Assembly: GCA_964494475.1 (NCBI GenBank)
Contig: CAZBRS010000073.1
Span: forward strand, 1-21,385
DNA length: 21,385 bases
From: CAZBRS01 sp964494475
GTDB lineage: Bacteria > Myxococcota_A > UBA9042 > CAZBRS01
Direction of reading: 5' to 3'
How positions within the stretch are numbered: the first letter of the stretch is position 1; each line of letters opens with the position of its first letter. The notes under the pieces are model-generated. The model did no database searches, was not told the origin of the DNA, and saw only the letters and a program-made list of their open reading frames with translations. Made by a program: the position numbers and the translations under genes. Positions 21,318-21,385 of this stretch are shown piece by piece.

Positions 21318-21370
21318 CAGCCGGCCTCGCCCTTCGGACACTGGCGGTACGATCTTCGTGGAGCCCCCCG

Positions 21371-21385
21371 ATGCGGAAGCTCGCC
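21371..21385 (+). CDS. Possible start of the next gene, cut by the window edge
   Basis: An ATG at 21371 preceded by GTGGAG (21358-21363, seven bases away) opens a frame reading MRKLA to the end of the window. The basic start could be the beginning of a signal peptide, but five residues are too few to identify anything. The 53-bp gap after hydF is longer than any gap inside the operon, so this may be a separate unit. Confidence 0.25.

Noticed and set aside
21314..21342. Perfect TTGACA overlapping the hydF stop with GACACT 17 bp downstream, a possible promoter for the next gene
   Set aside because: The -10 matches only three of six positions and the TTGACA includes the hydF stop codon region. 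Without the downstream gene it cannot be supported.

Overview
The window is a compact hydrogen-metabolism locus from a GC-rich bacterium. By eye G+C is about two thirds or higher, with strong G/C bias at third codon positions. A Rex repressor, a trimeric-type [FeFe]-hydrogenase, a NuoF-GltD fusion and many ATGA start/stop overlaps suggest an anaerobic or facultative bacterium. A deltaproteobacterial-type lineage (Myxococcota/Desulfobacterota) is my best guess, but it is inference. There is no rRNA, tRNA, CRISPR array, insertion sequence or phage gene in view, and no gene-free stretch longer than about 275 bases.

Left arm, minus strand (5496 down to 1): one operon for a soluble NAD-reducing [NiFe]-hydrogenase of the group 3d (Hox) type. 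The order is hoxF (with a HoxE-like N-terminal domain), hoxU, hoxY, hoxH, a HoxH-processing protease (hoxW-like) and a stand-alone receiver protein. The last three are joined by 4-bp overlaps. No hyp nickel-site maturation genes are present, so they must lie elsewhere.

Centre (5497-6710): a divergent promoter region, an SDR-family gene whose Tyr/Lys active-site pair is replaced, and a short regulatory region. The latter holds a sigma70-like promoter followed by two adjacent GTGA-N6-TCAC palindromes, which are good candidates for Rex operators just upstream of rex.

Right arm, plus strand (6711-21317): an apparently single ten-gene operon with gaps of 12 bp or less. It runs rex, hydC, hydB fused to a GltD/NfnB-like flavoprotein, hydA ([FeFe]-hydrogenase), a stand-alone receiver, a sensory [FeFe]-hydrogenase-like histidine kinase, a receiver-histidine kinase hybrid, then the H-cluster maturation genes hydG, hydE, aspA-like aspartase and hydF. 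The enzyme, its assembly factors, a NADH/NAD+ sensor (Rex) and a putative H2 or redox sensor kinase are therefore in one transcription unit.

The most unusual parts are these. (1) A kinase combines two ferredoxin clusters, a degenerate H-cluster domain, a CGACGY-type Fe-S motif and a full histidine-kinase core. (2) A 1049-residue HydB-GltD fusion could couple NAD(H), NADP(H) and ferredoxin or H2 in one polypeptide. (3) Three receiver proteins across the two operons all lack a DNA-binding output domain. The stand-alone receivers of the [NiFe] and [FeFe] operons share a distinctive DLMMEExDAG phosphorylation-site motif, which suggests that one sensory circuit reaches both hydrogenases.
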